From NCBI GenBank assembly GCA_029547705.1, contig JAKPOU010000066.1:35327-99326 (forward strand): DNA of 64,000 nucleotides, read 5' to 3'. Made by a program: the position numbers and the translations under genes. Shown here one piece after another: positions 55,947-64,000 of this stretch (its first letter is position 1; each line of letters opens with the position of its first letter). The notes under the pieces were generated by a model. The model had not been told where the DNA came from and searched no databases. It saw only the letters and a list, made by a program, of their open reading frames with translations. This DNA is from Bacteroidota bacterium (GTDB lineage Bacteria; Bacteroidota; Bacteroidia; Bacteroidales; VadinHA17).

Positions 55947-58306
55947 AAGCAGCCGGGATATTGATTGCGGTTTTTCTTTTCCTGAGCCCGGCCTTTTACC
56001 TGCCTGCGCAGCTGCTCCCCTATCAGAATCCTCAGCTTGGTACTGCGGAACGCGTGGATGATCTTGTTCAGAGAATGACTATAGAGGAAAAGGTTGGCCA
56101 GATGCTGAAACTGAGCCTGGAAAACATAATACGCGATGAAAACGGACGTGTTCCCGAAGAAATGCTGGAAGAACTCTTCAGGGGCAGGAGTATCGGCTGC
56201 CTTGATCCCCCGAGAACTGATATTGAAGATATAGCTGCTATCTCGGAAGCCGTTGACAGATACCTCAGGACCCGAACCAGGCTGGGCATTCCTGCAATTC
56301 AGCTTGAACTGGGCGGAATGCACGGAATGCTTGCAAGGGGAGCAAGCAATTTCCCCCAGGTAATCGGACAGGGCAGCACGTGGAACATAGAACTGATCAG
56401 GGAAATGGCCCGGGTTATTGCATATGAAGGCAGTTTAATCGGTTGCAACCAGGTTTTTTCCCCATTATTCGACATTGCAAGGGATCCCCGCTATGGAAGA
56501 ATAGAAGAATGCTTCGGTGAAGATCCTTATCTGGTTGCCGAAATGGGCAAGGCGTTTGTAATAGGGATACAGGGTGATCCCTCTGTAACAAAGCATCACA
56601 TCCCCGATGGCCATCTTATAAGTACTGCAAAACACTATGCCGGATACAGCACACCTGTGGCAGGCATCAATATTGCTCCGGTGGAGATCGGGCCCAGGGA
56701 TTTCAGGGACCTGTATTTATATCCTTTTGAAAAAGCGGTGAAAGAGGCCAATGTATATTCCGTAATGCCCGCCTATAATGAGGTTAACGGGATACCCGTA
56801 CACGCCAGTGAATACCTCCTCCGCGATGTGCTGCGCGGGGAATTCGGCTTCAGGGGATATGTGTTCGCCGATTACGGCGCAGTTAGCATGCTTCACAATA
56901 CACATAAGATAACCGCTGACAGGGCCGAAACAGCCCTTGTGGCACTGAAGGCGGGAGTTGACCAGGAAGGAAGCAACTGGGCTTATTCGGAACTGATAAG
57001 CCTGGCAAAAAATGACAAAAATATTGAAGCACTGGTGGATGAAGCTGTAAGAAATATACTCGGGGTGAAATTCAGGGCGGGATTGTTTGACAAAGCCTAT
57101 AGAAAACCCGAAAACCTGACCGGTCTGTGCCATACCGAAGAGTCGGTAAAACTCGCGCGAAAAATCGCTGAAGAGTCAATAATCCTTCTTAAAAACGGAA
57201 ACAGCCTTCTGCCCCTGAAGGCAGAACAGCTCAAATCTGTTGCAGTTATCGGCCCCAATGCAAACCAGGTCCAGTACGGGGATTACAGCATTACAAAAGA
57301 CAATATCTCGGGAGTTACAATTCTTCAGGGCATTAAAAACCTGGCCGGCAACAGACTGAAAATAAATTATGCAAAGGGATGCGGAATAACCGATCCCGAT
57401 AAAAGCGGATTCAGGGAGGCAGTGAAAGCGGCAAAAAAAAGTGATGTCGTTATACTGGTCATCGGAGGCACAAGCATGTCTTTAAGCGGCACCGGATGGG
57501 GTGAGCTTGCAGCCGAGGGGGCATATCCCACCTGCGGGGAGGGATATGACAGATCGGAACTTACACCTCCGGGAGTACAGCAGGAACTGATCAGGGCAAT
57601 ATACAAAACCGGGAAGCCCGTAGTCCTGGTGATGGTTCATGGCAGGCCCTATTCCGTCAAATGGGAAAAGGAAAACCTGGATGCAATCCTCGAGGCATGG
57701 TACCCTGGTGAAGAAGGGGGAAACGCTGTGGCACGGGTATTGTTCGGTGAAGCAGTGCCCTCAGGAAAACTCACGGTTTCTGTTCCGCAAAGCGTTGGAC
57801 ATGTTCCTGTATTCTACAATCACAAACCAACCGGAAGAGGATATTATAAAAAACCGGGTACACCGGAAAGTCCCGGACGTGATTATGTCTTTTCATCAAC
57901 TGAACCCCTGTGGTCTTTCGGCTACGGACTGAGCTACACAGAGTTTGAATATTCCGACCTCAAGATTGCCAGAAAAGAATTAACTGACAGGGACAGTATT
58001 GAGTTAAGCGTGAAAATCAGAAACACCGGAAAGGTAAATGGAAAGGAAGTCGCCCAGCTCTATATCAATGACATGATCAGTTCTGTTACCACCCCTGTGA
58101 AAGTGCTGAAGGGATTTAAAAAACCAGAGATTAAGGCGGGAGAATCGGTAACCGTGAATTTCACGCTTCCATGCAGGGAGCTTGGCCTGTGGGACAGGAA
58201 CATGAATTACGTGGTGGAACCCGGCGAATTTGAAATAATGATAGGAGCATCCTCCGACGATATAAGGCTGAGGGATGTAATCCGGTACCATCCCGCCAGT
58301 GATTAG
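55943..58306 (+). CDS. GH3 family beta-glycosidase (beta-glucosidase-like)
   Basis: Exported retaining beta-glycosidase of 787 residues. The signal peptide (about 1-23, ending YLPAQ) is followed by a GH3 barrel with SPLFDIARDPRYGRIEECFGED (split at about 173-194), STAKHYAGY and the nucleophile Asp310 in YVFADYGAVS. A C-terminal alpha/beta sandwich (VAVIGPNANQVQYGDY) and a fibronectin-III-like domain (GKVNGKEVAQLYIND, about 695-780) complete the usual layout. Substrate is not fixed by sequence. Coupling to the upstream ceramidase-like gene suggests the two act on one glycoconjugate. Confidence 0.93.
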   Translation: MKAAGILIAVFLFLSPAFYLPAQLLPYQNPQLGTAERVDDLVQRMTIEEKVGQMLKLSLENIIRDENGRVPEEMLEELFRGRSIGCLDPPRTDIEDIAAISEAVDRYLRTRTRLGIPAIQLELGGMHGMLARGASNFPQVIGQGSTWNIELIREMARVIAYEGSLIGCNQVFSPLFDIARDPRYGRIEECFGEDPYLVAEMGKAFVIGIQGDPSVTKHHIPDGHLISTAKHYAGYSTPVAGINIAPVEIGPRDFRDLYLYPFEKAVKEANVYSVMPAYNEVNGIPVHASEYLLRDVLRGEFGFRGYVFADYGAVSMLHNTHKITADRAETALVALKAGVDQEGSNWAYSELISLAKNDKNIEALVDEAVRNILGVKFRAGLFDKAYRKPENLTGLCHTEESVKLARKIAEESIILLKNGNSLLPLKAEQLKSVAVIGPNANQVQYGDYSITKDNISGVTILQGIKNLAGNRLKINYAKGCGITDPDKSGFREAVKAAKKSDVVILVIGGTSMSLSGTGWGELAAEGAYPTCGEGYDRSELTPPGVQQELIRAIYKTGKPVVLVMVHGRPYSVKWEKENLDAILEAWYPGEEGGNAVARVLFGEAVPSGKLTVSVPQSVGHVPVFYNHKPTGRGYYKKPGTPESPGRDYVFSSTEPLWSFGYGLSYTEFEYSDLKIARKELTDRDSIELSVKIRNTGKVNGKEVAQLYINDMISSVTTPVKVLKGFKKPEIKAGESVTVNFTLPCRELGLWDRNMNYVVEPGEFEIMIGASSDDIRLRDVIRYHPASD

Positions 58307-58489
58307 AATTGTGCGGATCAGAGACAGTCAGGCAATACTATAACCATAATCCTGTTTGACTGATCAGCAAAATCTTTCAGGAAAAATATTAGCCATTATG
58401 ATGACCGGCCGGCAGGAATATCGGGTATGGATTCCATCCTGGACGGTTGGCCCTGTCTGTACAGTATAAAATTCTATAAACTTAAATAG

Positions 58490-58517
58490 CCTTTTGCCGG
58501 ATGAGGGTTTATATTTG
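58490..58517 (+). promoter_or_regulatory. Promoter block shared with the DUF4832 gene, copy 1
   Basis: CCTTTT-G-CCGG is followed by a 17-base block ending in TATATTTG (58510-58517), a perfect -7 box that lies 32 bases before the ATG at 58550. A closely related block sits at the same distance before the gene at 61062. Confidence 0.5.
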
Positions 58518-58549
58518 TTTCGGATAATCAACAAAAAGTTTCGGAAACA

Positions 58550-60970
58550 ATGAAAAGGAGAAATTTTCTTCATAAGGCCGCATACGGGGGTTTAGCACTT
58601 ACGGGTGTTACCGGCTCTTTTGCAACAGGTCATTCCCGACCCATCAATGAAAACGGGATGCAAATAAAAGAATTTCATTATGATTTTAAAGCCCTTTCCG
58701 GATTCCAGCCTCTTGTTATGGATGAGACCCAATCTGAGATCAGAGTTAAGGGTGGTACATTTGAGTACACTATAAGCAAAATGAATGGTCTTTTCTCCTC
58801 TGCCCGGGTATTGGGAGATGAATGGCTTGCAGGTCCGTTGCCTGACCTTTGGGCTTCTCCTGCAAATGATCCCCGCACCATGAAGTATTTTGCCCGTTTA
58901 ACCTCTTCTGCAGAGGTTAAGATCACTGAACCGGGACCTGACCGGGTAGTAATAGCATCCCGGGGTGTATTTACAGCTGAGGATAGTACAACACTTCCTT
59001 TAAATTACAATCTGCTTTATACTTTTGATATCGATGGGACGGCAAGAGTAGATTTAAAAGTCAGTGCTGATGAAAAAGTAGTTTTACGGTGGCTGACTTT
59101 ATTGGAAAGCCGGATATCGGATGCCTGTAGTTTTGTCAGCCATGAATATGATCTGGGGAATGGTTCAAGAACATGCAGCCCCACTAATTATGATGTTTCG
59201 GGTCAGAAAGAAATCAAAACGGGCGGCAAATTCATTCCCTGGTTTCACTTCGGCAATGACAGGTGTGGTCTGGAGCTGGTTTTTCCTTATTCTGACAGGA
59301 GACATGGCAGCTATACTGATTCAAGTCCTTTTGAAGACGGGGATCCATTGGGCCTGCCATATGACCTGTTTACTTTAAGCAGGGAAGGAAGCGACCTCTT
59401 ATGCACCTGTTTTGCTATCCGTAACATGCGGGAAGTCATTGGCCCGAACTTCAGTTTTGAGGATACTTTTTATGTTTCAGCCTTACCAGGCCGTACGGTG
59501 CGTTCCAAGGCCAATTCTGTCCAGACTCAGTGGATTGGTCCGCATCAATACAGGAATAACTGGAAACATCCCGGCGAAGAAGAAATAAAGAGCTGGGCGG
59601 CAGGAGGCGTCAATACGGTTGTCGGGGGTGCAAACTGGTATTCGGGGAACTATAGCAACTGCAGTATGCCTGATGAAACGAAACAGTTTCTGGAAACCTG
59701 CCATCGCTATGGTTTACGTGTAATTCCCTACATCACATTTACAGATCAGGAATATCCCACTCCCGGATTCGATGAAACAGGCCCCGGGTGGCGTATTGAG
59801 CCCGTTACCGAATTTAATTACAGGAGCCAGCTGATGTGCTATGGTGCCGCGGGCTGGCAGGAGCACTGGCATAATCAGATAAAACAGATATTTGATCAGT
59901 TTCCATTCGATGGCCTGTATATAGATTTTTGGGCAGGGAAAGTTAACTGTTACAATAGCGGTCACGGATGTGTCGGGCCATACGGACGTTTCACAATAGA
60001 AGGCCTCCGCAAGATGGCTCGTATTGCCCGGGAAATTGTTGACACAAAAACAAAAGACGGCATCATTTTGTCCAATACCAATATCCTGCCCCTGGCTATG
60101 GTTAATAATTGGATGGATGCAAGATTATACGGCGAGTGGCATAACCTTGAAGAAACTGATCCCCTGGCTTTACGCATCTACTACAACGCTCACAGATATG
60201 GTACAGGCAATGTACTTTATTGCCAGCGTGTTCCGGCGATTACCGGACGTACTCTTGCTTTATCCGGACTTTTTCAGGGATATCCTGTTATCAGTCATGC
60301 CCGTACACCGGAACAAAGAGGCCTGCTGGAGCGAAATGCCCTGCTTTTGCATGCCTTTGGCGCAAACCGGTCAATTGCATTGAACAAGTTTGAGATGGGT
60401 GAAGTTCTGCCTTCGGATGGAGGAGCTTCCGTTCCCGGGGTATCATTATACTACCGGCCGGACAATGGCAATTTGCTCATATGCCTTTCAACCTTCTCAC
60501 AGCCGGCATCAACAGTTCAGTTAGGTCCAATACTAAAAAGTATAATTTCCAGGATCTCAGGCATTACCGGATACGGGGCCGTAACAGGTAAATCTTCTTA
60601 CTACATATACGTGTTCGAGGACAAGGATCTTATTGGCGGAAGCCCCTTAAAACCGGATCAACTGAGCGCTTACACAATTAATCTGCCGGCAGAAAATTAC
60701 CGTAACATCTGGTTAAAGCCTGCCGGGAAGCAGCCTTCGATCCTCTATTCCCTGAGTAACGGAGATGCACCTGTTGAGGACTTTAAGGCTGGCAGACGAG
60801 AATTTTCGGTGACCATTCCATCCCGGGCGCGTGATCTTGCTGAAACGGTCGTTCTGGGAGCAGCTCCCAGGTCCGTGAAGGCACATGACCGGGAAATCAG
60901 CTTTAAGGCTCATAAGGGCTGGTGGGAAGGAGAGTTTCCCTGCAACACAACTGTCAGGATTCTGTATTAA
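58550..60970 (+). CDS. Exported TIM-barrel glycosidase-like protein with Tat-like signal (806 aa)
   Basis: The N-terminus MKRRNFLHKAAYGGLALTG has a twin-Arg and FLxK pattern, so Tat export is likely. Residues about 60-320 are beta-rich, as in the N-terminal domain of large alpha-glycosidases. A barrel follows, in which FDGLYIDFWAGK (Asp459) sits at the end of a strand like the nucleophile of GH36/GH31-type enzymes. HARTPEQRGLLERNALLL and a C-terminal beta domain complete it. I do not recognise an assigned CAZy family (DUF6259-like by appearance). The gene uses more T- and A-ending codons (TTA, TTT, GGT) than its neighbours, which hints at a different history. Confidence 0.65.
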   Translation: MKRRNFLHKAAYGGLALTGVTGSFATGHSRPINENGMQIKEFHYDFKALSGFQPLVMDETQSEIRVKGGTFEYTISKMNGLFSSARVLGDEWLAGPLPDLWASPANDPRTMKYFARLTSSAEVKITEPGPDRVVIASRGVFTAEDSTTLPLNYNLLYTFDIDGTARVDLKVSADEKVVLRWLTLLESRISDACSFVSHEYDLGNGSRTCSPTNYDVSGQKEIKTGGKFIPWFHFGNDRCGLELVFPYSDRRHGSYTDSSPFEDGDPLGLPYDLFTLSREGSDLLCTCFAIRNMREVIGPNFSFEDTFYVSALPGRTVRSKANSVQTQWIGPHQYRNNWKHPGEEEIKSWAAGGVNTVVGGANWYSGNYSNCSMPDETKQFLETCHRYGLRVIPYITFTDQEYPTPGFDETGPGWRIEPVTEFNYRSQLMCYGAAGWQEHWHNQIKQIFDQFPFDGLYIDFWAGKVNCYNSGHGCVGPYGRFTIEGLRKMARIAREIVDTKTKDGIILSNTNILPLAMVNNWMDARLYGEWHNLEETDPLALRIYYNAHRYGTGNVLYCQRVPAITGRTLALSGLFQGYPVISHARTPEQRGLLERNALLLHAFGANRSIALNKFEMGEVLPSDGGASVPGVSLYYRPDNGNLLICLSTFSQPASTVQLGPILKSIISRISGITGYGAVTGKSSYYIYVFEDKDLIGGSPLKPDQLSAYTINLPAENYRNIWLKPAGKQPSILYSLSNGDAPVEDFKAGRREFSVTIPSRARDLAETVVLGAAPRSVKAHDREISFKAHKGWWEGEFPCNTTVRILY

Positions 60971-60997
60971 CTGCGGGCTAAAAAAGCCGGCTAAGTA

Positions 60998-61026
60998 CCT
61001 TTTATCCGGATATGGGTTTTTATTTG
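60998..61026 (+). promoter_or_regulatory. Promoter block shared with the Tat-exported glycosidase gene, copy 2
   Basis: CCTTTT-AT-CCGG is followed by a 17-base block that matches copy 1 at 14 of 17 positions and ends in TTTATTTG, one mismatch from the -7 consensus. It ends 35 bases before the ATG at 61062. Confidence 0.45.
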
Positions 61027-61061
61027 CTTTGTAAATTGAGTGAAACGATAATTTAACTAAA

Positions 61062-62516
61062 ATGAAAAGTTTGAAAATCAAGATCTTATTATTCTGTATT
61101 TGTCTCATTCCGTTAACAGTGACTGATATCCTTGCTCAAAAGACAGTCATTATAAGACCGGAAGCAAGCGATGAAGTCCTGATAAATCCGGGCATAGGAT
61201 TCCAGACCTTCCAGCGCTTTAACGGCGATGAATTAAATGAAGGCCTTGGGTGGACCGAAGGCTTTCCCATACAGTACCAGAAATTTAGCGGGAAACTGGA
61301 AAACAAGGATCACCCGATGACCACAATCGCCTACTTCCGGGTTTACTGGAGATATCTGGAGCCTGAAATGGGCAGGTTTAACTGGGAAATGATTGACAGG
61401 GCACTGAAAACAGCTCATGAGCGCGGCCAGACTCTTTCCCTGCGTATTGCACCCTACGGCTCGGGAAAGGAACCGGACGACCCCACTGACGTGCCCTCAT
61501 GGTACCGGGCCATGGTAGGGAACAAAAATGAGTGGATGCCTGACGGGCAGCAGGGATGGAGGGTTGATGCAGAAGATCCCCGCTACGCGGGATATTTCGG
61601 GAGAATGATAACTGAACTCGGCAGGCGTTATGACGGACACCCTGACCTTGAATATGTTGATCTTTCAATTATTGGATTCTGGGGTGAAGGCAGGGGTTCG
61701 GACATAATCACACAAAACACAAGGGAAGCACTTGTGAGAGCATATACCGACAATTTTAAAAAGACACCGCTGATTATGCTTCTTACAGATGTCAAAACGA
61801 ATAAATACGGTCTTTCCCGGGCAAATGTAGGGTGGAGGGTGGACTGTATAGGTGATATCGGTTTCCCGGTGAAAGACAAAGGCAATCCGGGCTGGGCACA
61901 TCATTACAATTATTATCCCCAGGGGATCATCAATTTCGGAATGGAAGATGCATGGAAAAAGGCACCTGTAAGCCTGGAGATCTGCCATGTTCTCAAACAA
62001 TGGAAAGAAGAGAGAGGATTCACCGAAGATGATGTAAATTATGTTATTGATGAAACATTAAAATGGCACATTTCCTCCTTCAATGCCAAATCCTCGGCTG
62101 TACCGGAGGAATGGAAGCCGCTTATCGACAGATGGCTGAAAAGGATGGGCTATCGTTTTGTATTGCGAAGTTTCTCCTATCCCGAATTCGTTTCTCCCAA
62201 CGGAAAACTTGCATTTCAATCCTGGTGGGACAACAGAGGGGTTGCACCCATATATAAAAAGTTCCTCCTGGCAGTCAGGCTTACAAATGACAAAAGAACT
62301 GAGGTCATGATAACTGATGCTGATATCACTTCCTGGCTTCCCGGAGACAACCTCTATGATGATGCTGTTTTTATTCCCCCTGATATGCCTCCGGGAATAT
62401 ACCAGCTGCAGATTGGTATTGTTGACCGCCAGTCACACAAACCCGGGGTTAACCTTGCCATCGGGGGAAGAACCCCTGAAGGCTGGTACCGGTTAGGGAA
62501 AATAGAAATCAAATGA
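61062..62516 (+). CDS. Exported DUF4832-type protein with glycosidase-like barrel
   Basis: A 484-residue exported protein (signal about 1-25, ending DILAQ). The first half resembles the beta-galactosidase-type barrel start (INPGIGFQTFQRF; YFRVYWRYLEPEMGRFNWEMID). It includes IIGFWGEGRGS, where Glu209 lies at the position of a catalytic acid. The second half fits DUF4832 (GWRVDCIGDIGF; FQSWWDNRGVAPIYKKF), including a terminal beta domain. Proteins of this kind accompany polysaccharide-degrading genes, and activity is unproven. Its promoter block is shared with the preceding gene, which suggests joint regulation, although the two are separate transcription units. Confidence 0.75.
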   Translation: MKSLKIKILLFCICLIPLTVTDILAQKTVIIRPEASDEVLINPGIGFQTFQRFNGDELNEGLGWTEGFPIQYQKFSGKLENKDHPMTTIAYFRVYWRYLEPEMGRFNWEMIDRALKTAHERGQTLSLRIAPYGSGKEPDDPTDVPSWYRAMVGNKNEWMPDGQQGWRVDAEDPRYAGYFGRMITELGRRYDGHPDLEYVDLSIIGFWGEGRGSDIITQNTREALVRAYTDNFKKTPLIMLLTDVKTNKYGLSRANVGWRVDCIGDIGFPVKDKGNPGWAHHYNYYPQGIINFGMEDAWKKAPVSLEICHVLKQWKEERGFTEDDVNYVIDETLKWHISSFNAKSSAVPEEWKPLIDRWLKRMGYRFVLRSFSYPEFVSPNGKLAFQSWWDNRGVAPIYKKFLLAVRLTNDKRTEVMITDADITSWLPGDNLYDDAVFIPPDMPPGIYQLQIGIVDRQSHKPGVNLAIGGRTPEGWYRLGKIEIK

Positions 62517-62832
62517 CATCAAACCATAGCTTATAAACTGCTTTATCATAACTATCTAAAAGATCATCCTTAAACCAGTTGTAATCGTGAAGCACAGATG
62601 CATTTTGACTTTCAGATATAGGAAGGAGCCACTGGACTTCCTGTCTTTCAATCAGAGAATAACCGCTGTATCCTCTTTATAATAGGCTAATATGCTTTGC
62701 AATATTTTGGGAGTCAAACATCCATCCCACGGTATTACAAAGTTTTTTGAACAATCCGTCCTCTTTGTCGGAAAAAACTGCAGAGTTATTTTTCTGAATA
62801 TCAATAATATTCTCTGATATAATCGTATGCTC
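62509..62832 (-). pseudogene. Decayed coding remnant, family not recognised
   Basis: Read on the minus strand, one frame is open from 62832 to a TGA at 62509-62511 except for a single TAA at 62677-62679. The two parts read like one protein (SENIIDIQKNNSAVFSDKED; ...GYSGYSLIERQEVQWLLPIS; HDYNWFKDDLLDSYDKAVYK). It begins inside the end of the hsdR remnant and runs in the same direction, so it may be the tail of a gene that once lay downstream of hsdR. No family is recognised. The last bases overlap the end of the DUF4832 gene. Confidence 0.4.
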
Positions 62833-63120
62833 TTAGAAAAAGCTCTTCATCTTTAATCTGATATTTGGTCCAGAGTATTTTCCGAAGCTCCCGCTTTACT
62901 TCTCTTTCTCCTACAGAAAAGTTCTGCCATCCATTAGGATCTTTAAAATCGATTTAACCAAAATTAAGGGTTTCAAAGAAATTAACCGAATATTCATAGA
63001 TTTTATAGTTATAGTTATTAATTTTCAATTAGCTAATAGTCTCTATATCAGCCAATTAGAGCTATATACCTTTTCAGATTTCTGAGAAAGTTCGCTATTA
63101 TTGAAGAAGTAGGATTCTAA
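62801..63120 (-). pseudogene. hsdR: Remnant of hsdR (type I restriction enzyme R subunit), C-terminal end
   Basis: On the minus strand the frame ending at a TGA (62801-62803) reads IDFKDPNGWQNFSVGEREVK, then RELRKILWTKYQIKDEELFL, then RAYDYIREYY. This is the typical C-terminus of HsdR, the ATP-dependent translocase/nuclease of type I systems. Upstream, YEYSVNFFETLNFG joins it after a TAA that replaces one sense codon. A further TAA and a probable frameshift precede that (ESYFFNNSELSQKSEKVYSS). At least two stops and a frameshift make it non-functional. No hsdM or hsdS is in the window. The IS21 element just beyond may have taken part in the loss. Confidence 0.6.
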
Positions 63121-63182
63121 TCAATTTGTGATCAAATCTTGTTGAAAACAACTAAATGAAAAAGACTTGTTTTAAAGAATAA

Positions 63183-63300
63183 TGTGTAAGCAGCAACTGA
63201 CAATGTACTAAAATTGGCAAATAAGGATGTACCAAAAACAGCAATTAAGAATGCTCATTTTTTCGGTTCAAACATATAAAAAAATCAAAGAACAAAATCA
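63183..63300. repeat. IS21-family element end with three 24-bp-spaced repeats
   Basis: Three similar units start at 63192 (AGCAACTGACAATGTAC), 63216 (GGCAAATAAGGATGTAC) and 63240 (AGCAATTAAGAATGCTC), each 24 bases after the last. IS21-family termini carry several such repeats inside their inverted repeat as transposase-binding sites. The element probably begins at TGTGTAAGC (63183), matching the usual TG...CA tips. The other end lies outside the window. Confidence 0.5.
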
Positions 63301-64000
63301 TTAGTTAAAAATAGTTTTCCGGTTTTCTAACCTGTAACTTTTACCCTGTAACCTTACCACTTCACACCGGTATAGGATCCTGTCCAGCAAGGCAGTTGCA
63401 ATAACTTCATCATCAAGCATTTTAACCCATTCCTCAGGACTTTTATTTGTTGTTATAATAAATGAAGCTTTTTCGTGAAGATGATTAATAAAATTAAAAA
63501 GTTGTACGGCCTGTTTTTTCTCTAAGGCGAACATCATTATATCATCAATAACCAGCAAATGAGCCTTGAGTAGTTTATTATATTCAATTAAAGCAGATCT
63601 GGTTATGTCTTTCATTATTAATATTTCATTGATTTGTTCCATTGTCCGGAAGTATGCTATGTAACCTGATTTTAGTGCATCATAACAAAGCCCGGCAGCG
63701 ATCAGCGTTTTTCCTGTCCCGGAAGGCCCCATCAAAACGATATTAAAAATTTTCTCCAGCCACATACACTCTCTAAGTTGTTTCAGCTGTTGTTTACTGA
63801 TACCATTAACAAAAGAGTAATCATAATTATCCAGGTCATAATTAACAGGCAGTTTTGCCGCTTTGATTCTTTTTTCAAGGTTACGGTTGTATCTGTGGTT
63901 AATCTCTGTTTGGAGGGTGTTGAGTAAAAAATCAAGGTAACTGCATTTTTCTTCATCAGCCTTTTTGATAATTTTTTCCAGATGGCCCTGTATTGCCATT
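63301..64000 (-). CDS. istB: IS21-family ATP-binding helper protein IstB, N-terminus cut by window
   Basis: AAA+ ATPase that assists the IstA transposase by choosing or remodelling target DNA. The visible 232 residues contain Walker A GPSGTGKT (about 91-98), Walker B HLLVIDDI (Asp152, Asp153) and the sensor region FIITTNKSPEEWVKML, then the conserved LLDRILYRCEVVRLQGKSYR end. The first visible Met corresponds to the internal G-M-A of other IstB proteins, so the true start lies some 15-20 residues beyond the window edge. No stop or frameshift is seen, so this part could be active. The flanking AT-rich composition differs sharply from the rest of the window. Confidence 0.9.
   Translation of the reverse strand, partial: MAIQGHLEKIIKKADEEKCSYLDFLLNTLQTEINHRYNRNLEKRIKAAKLPVNYDLDNYDYSFVNGISKQQLKQLRECMWLEKIFNIVLMGPSGTGKTLIAAGLCYDALKSGYIAYFRTMEQINEILIMKDITRSALIEYNKLLKAHLLVIDDIMMFALEKKQAVQLFNFINHLHEKASFIITTNKSPEEWVKMLDDEVIATALLDRILYRCEVVRLQGKSYRLENRKTIFN

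Noticed and set aside
1..64000. tRNA genes, rRNA genes and CRISPR arrays
   Set aside because: No cloverleaf-like T-loop context, rRNA segment or regularly spaced identical repeats were seen; the only regular repeats are the 12-bp coding repeat and the IS21-end repeats.

Overview
The window reads as a chromosome segment of an anaerobic Bacteroidota bacterium, most likely Bacteroidales. Supporting signs are promoter-like TTTG-N19/20-TAnnTTTG boxes, starts that mostly lack a Shine-Dalgarno sequence, a TANFOR-type giant surface protein, paired GH29 fucosidases and HYC_CC_PP/His-rich leader proteins in front of metal efflux operons. I saw no tRNA, rRNA or CRISPR array. All family names come from reading the translated sequences; no search was run.

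Layout. (1) 1-9135: the 3' part of an aromatic amino acid ammonia-lyase, then two convergent GH29 alpha-L-fucosidases. Behind the second, all on the minus strand, come a Mut7-C nuclease, an Fe-type alcohol dehydrogenase, an ABM-domain protein, a nucleoside/sugar MFS permease and a signal-less subtilase. (2) 9136-11186: a gene-poor stretch with a few very small ORFs and one copy of a dispersed 38-bp repeat. (3) 11187-17530 (minus): heavy-metal RND system 1. (4) 17871-27892 (plus): a three-gene envelope operon made of an outer-membrane barrel, a TANFOR-like protein of about 2,080 residues and a fibronectin-III-like protein. (5) 27981-35235 (minus): a six-gene complex-I/group-4-hydrogenase-like operon. 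It lacks the NiFe ligands and three of the four ligands of the small-subunit [4Fe-4S] cluster, so it is an energy-converting-hydrogenase-related (Ehr) complex, not a hydrogenase. (6) 35585-41611 (plus) and 41667-49713 (minus): RND systems 2 and 3, meeting tail to tail. (7) 49928-62516 (plus): a secreted beta-propeller-like protein, two neutral-ceramidase-superfamily proteins, a clan-A-like glycosidase, a GH3, a TIM-barrel glycosidase-like protein and a DUF4832 protein. (8) 62509-64000: AT-rich accessory DNA with a decayed hsdR 3' end and the end of an IS21-family element carrying istB.

How it fits together. Three full tripartite metal effluxers, each led by its own small His-rich or HYC_CC_PP protein, lie within about 38 kb. 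System 3 keeps the complete CusA-type methionine relay and so should export Cu(I)/Ag(I). Systems 1 and 2 lack it and have different proton-relay motifs, which suggests divalent cations. The glycosidase blocks at both ends point to a glycan-degrading (fucose- and glucoside-containing) lifestyle.

The most unusual items are the doubly ligand-stripped Ehr complex, the TANFOR triad with its internal 12-bp tandem repeat, a promoter block shared by two glycan genes, and the IS21 end with three 24-bp-spaced repeats.
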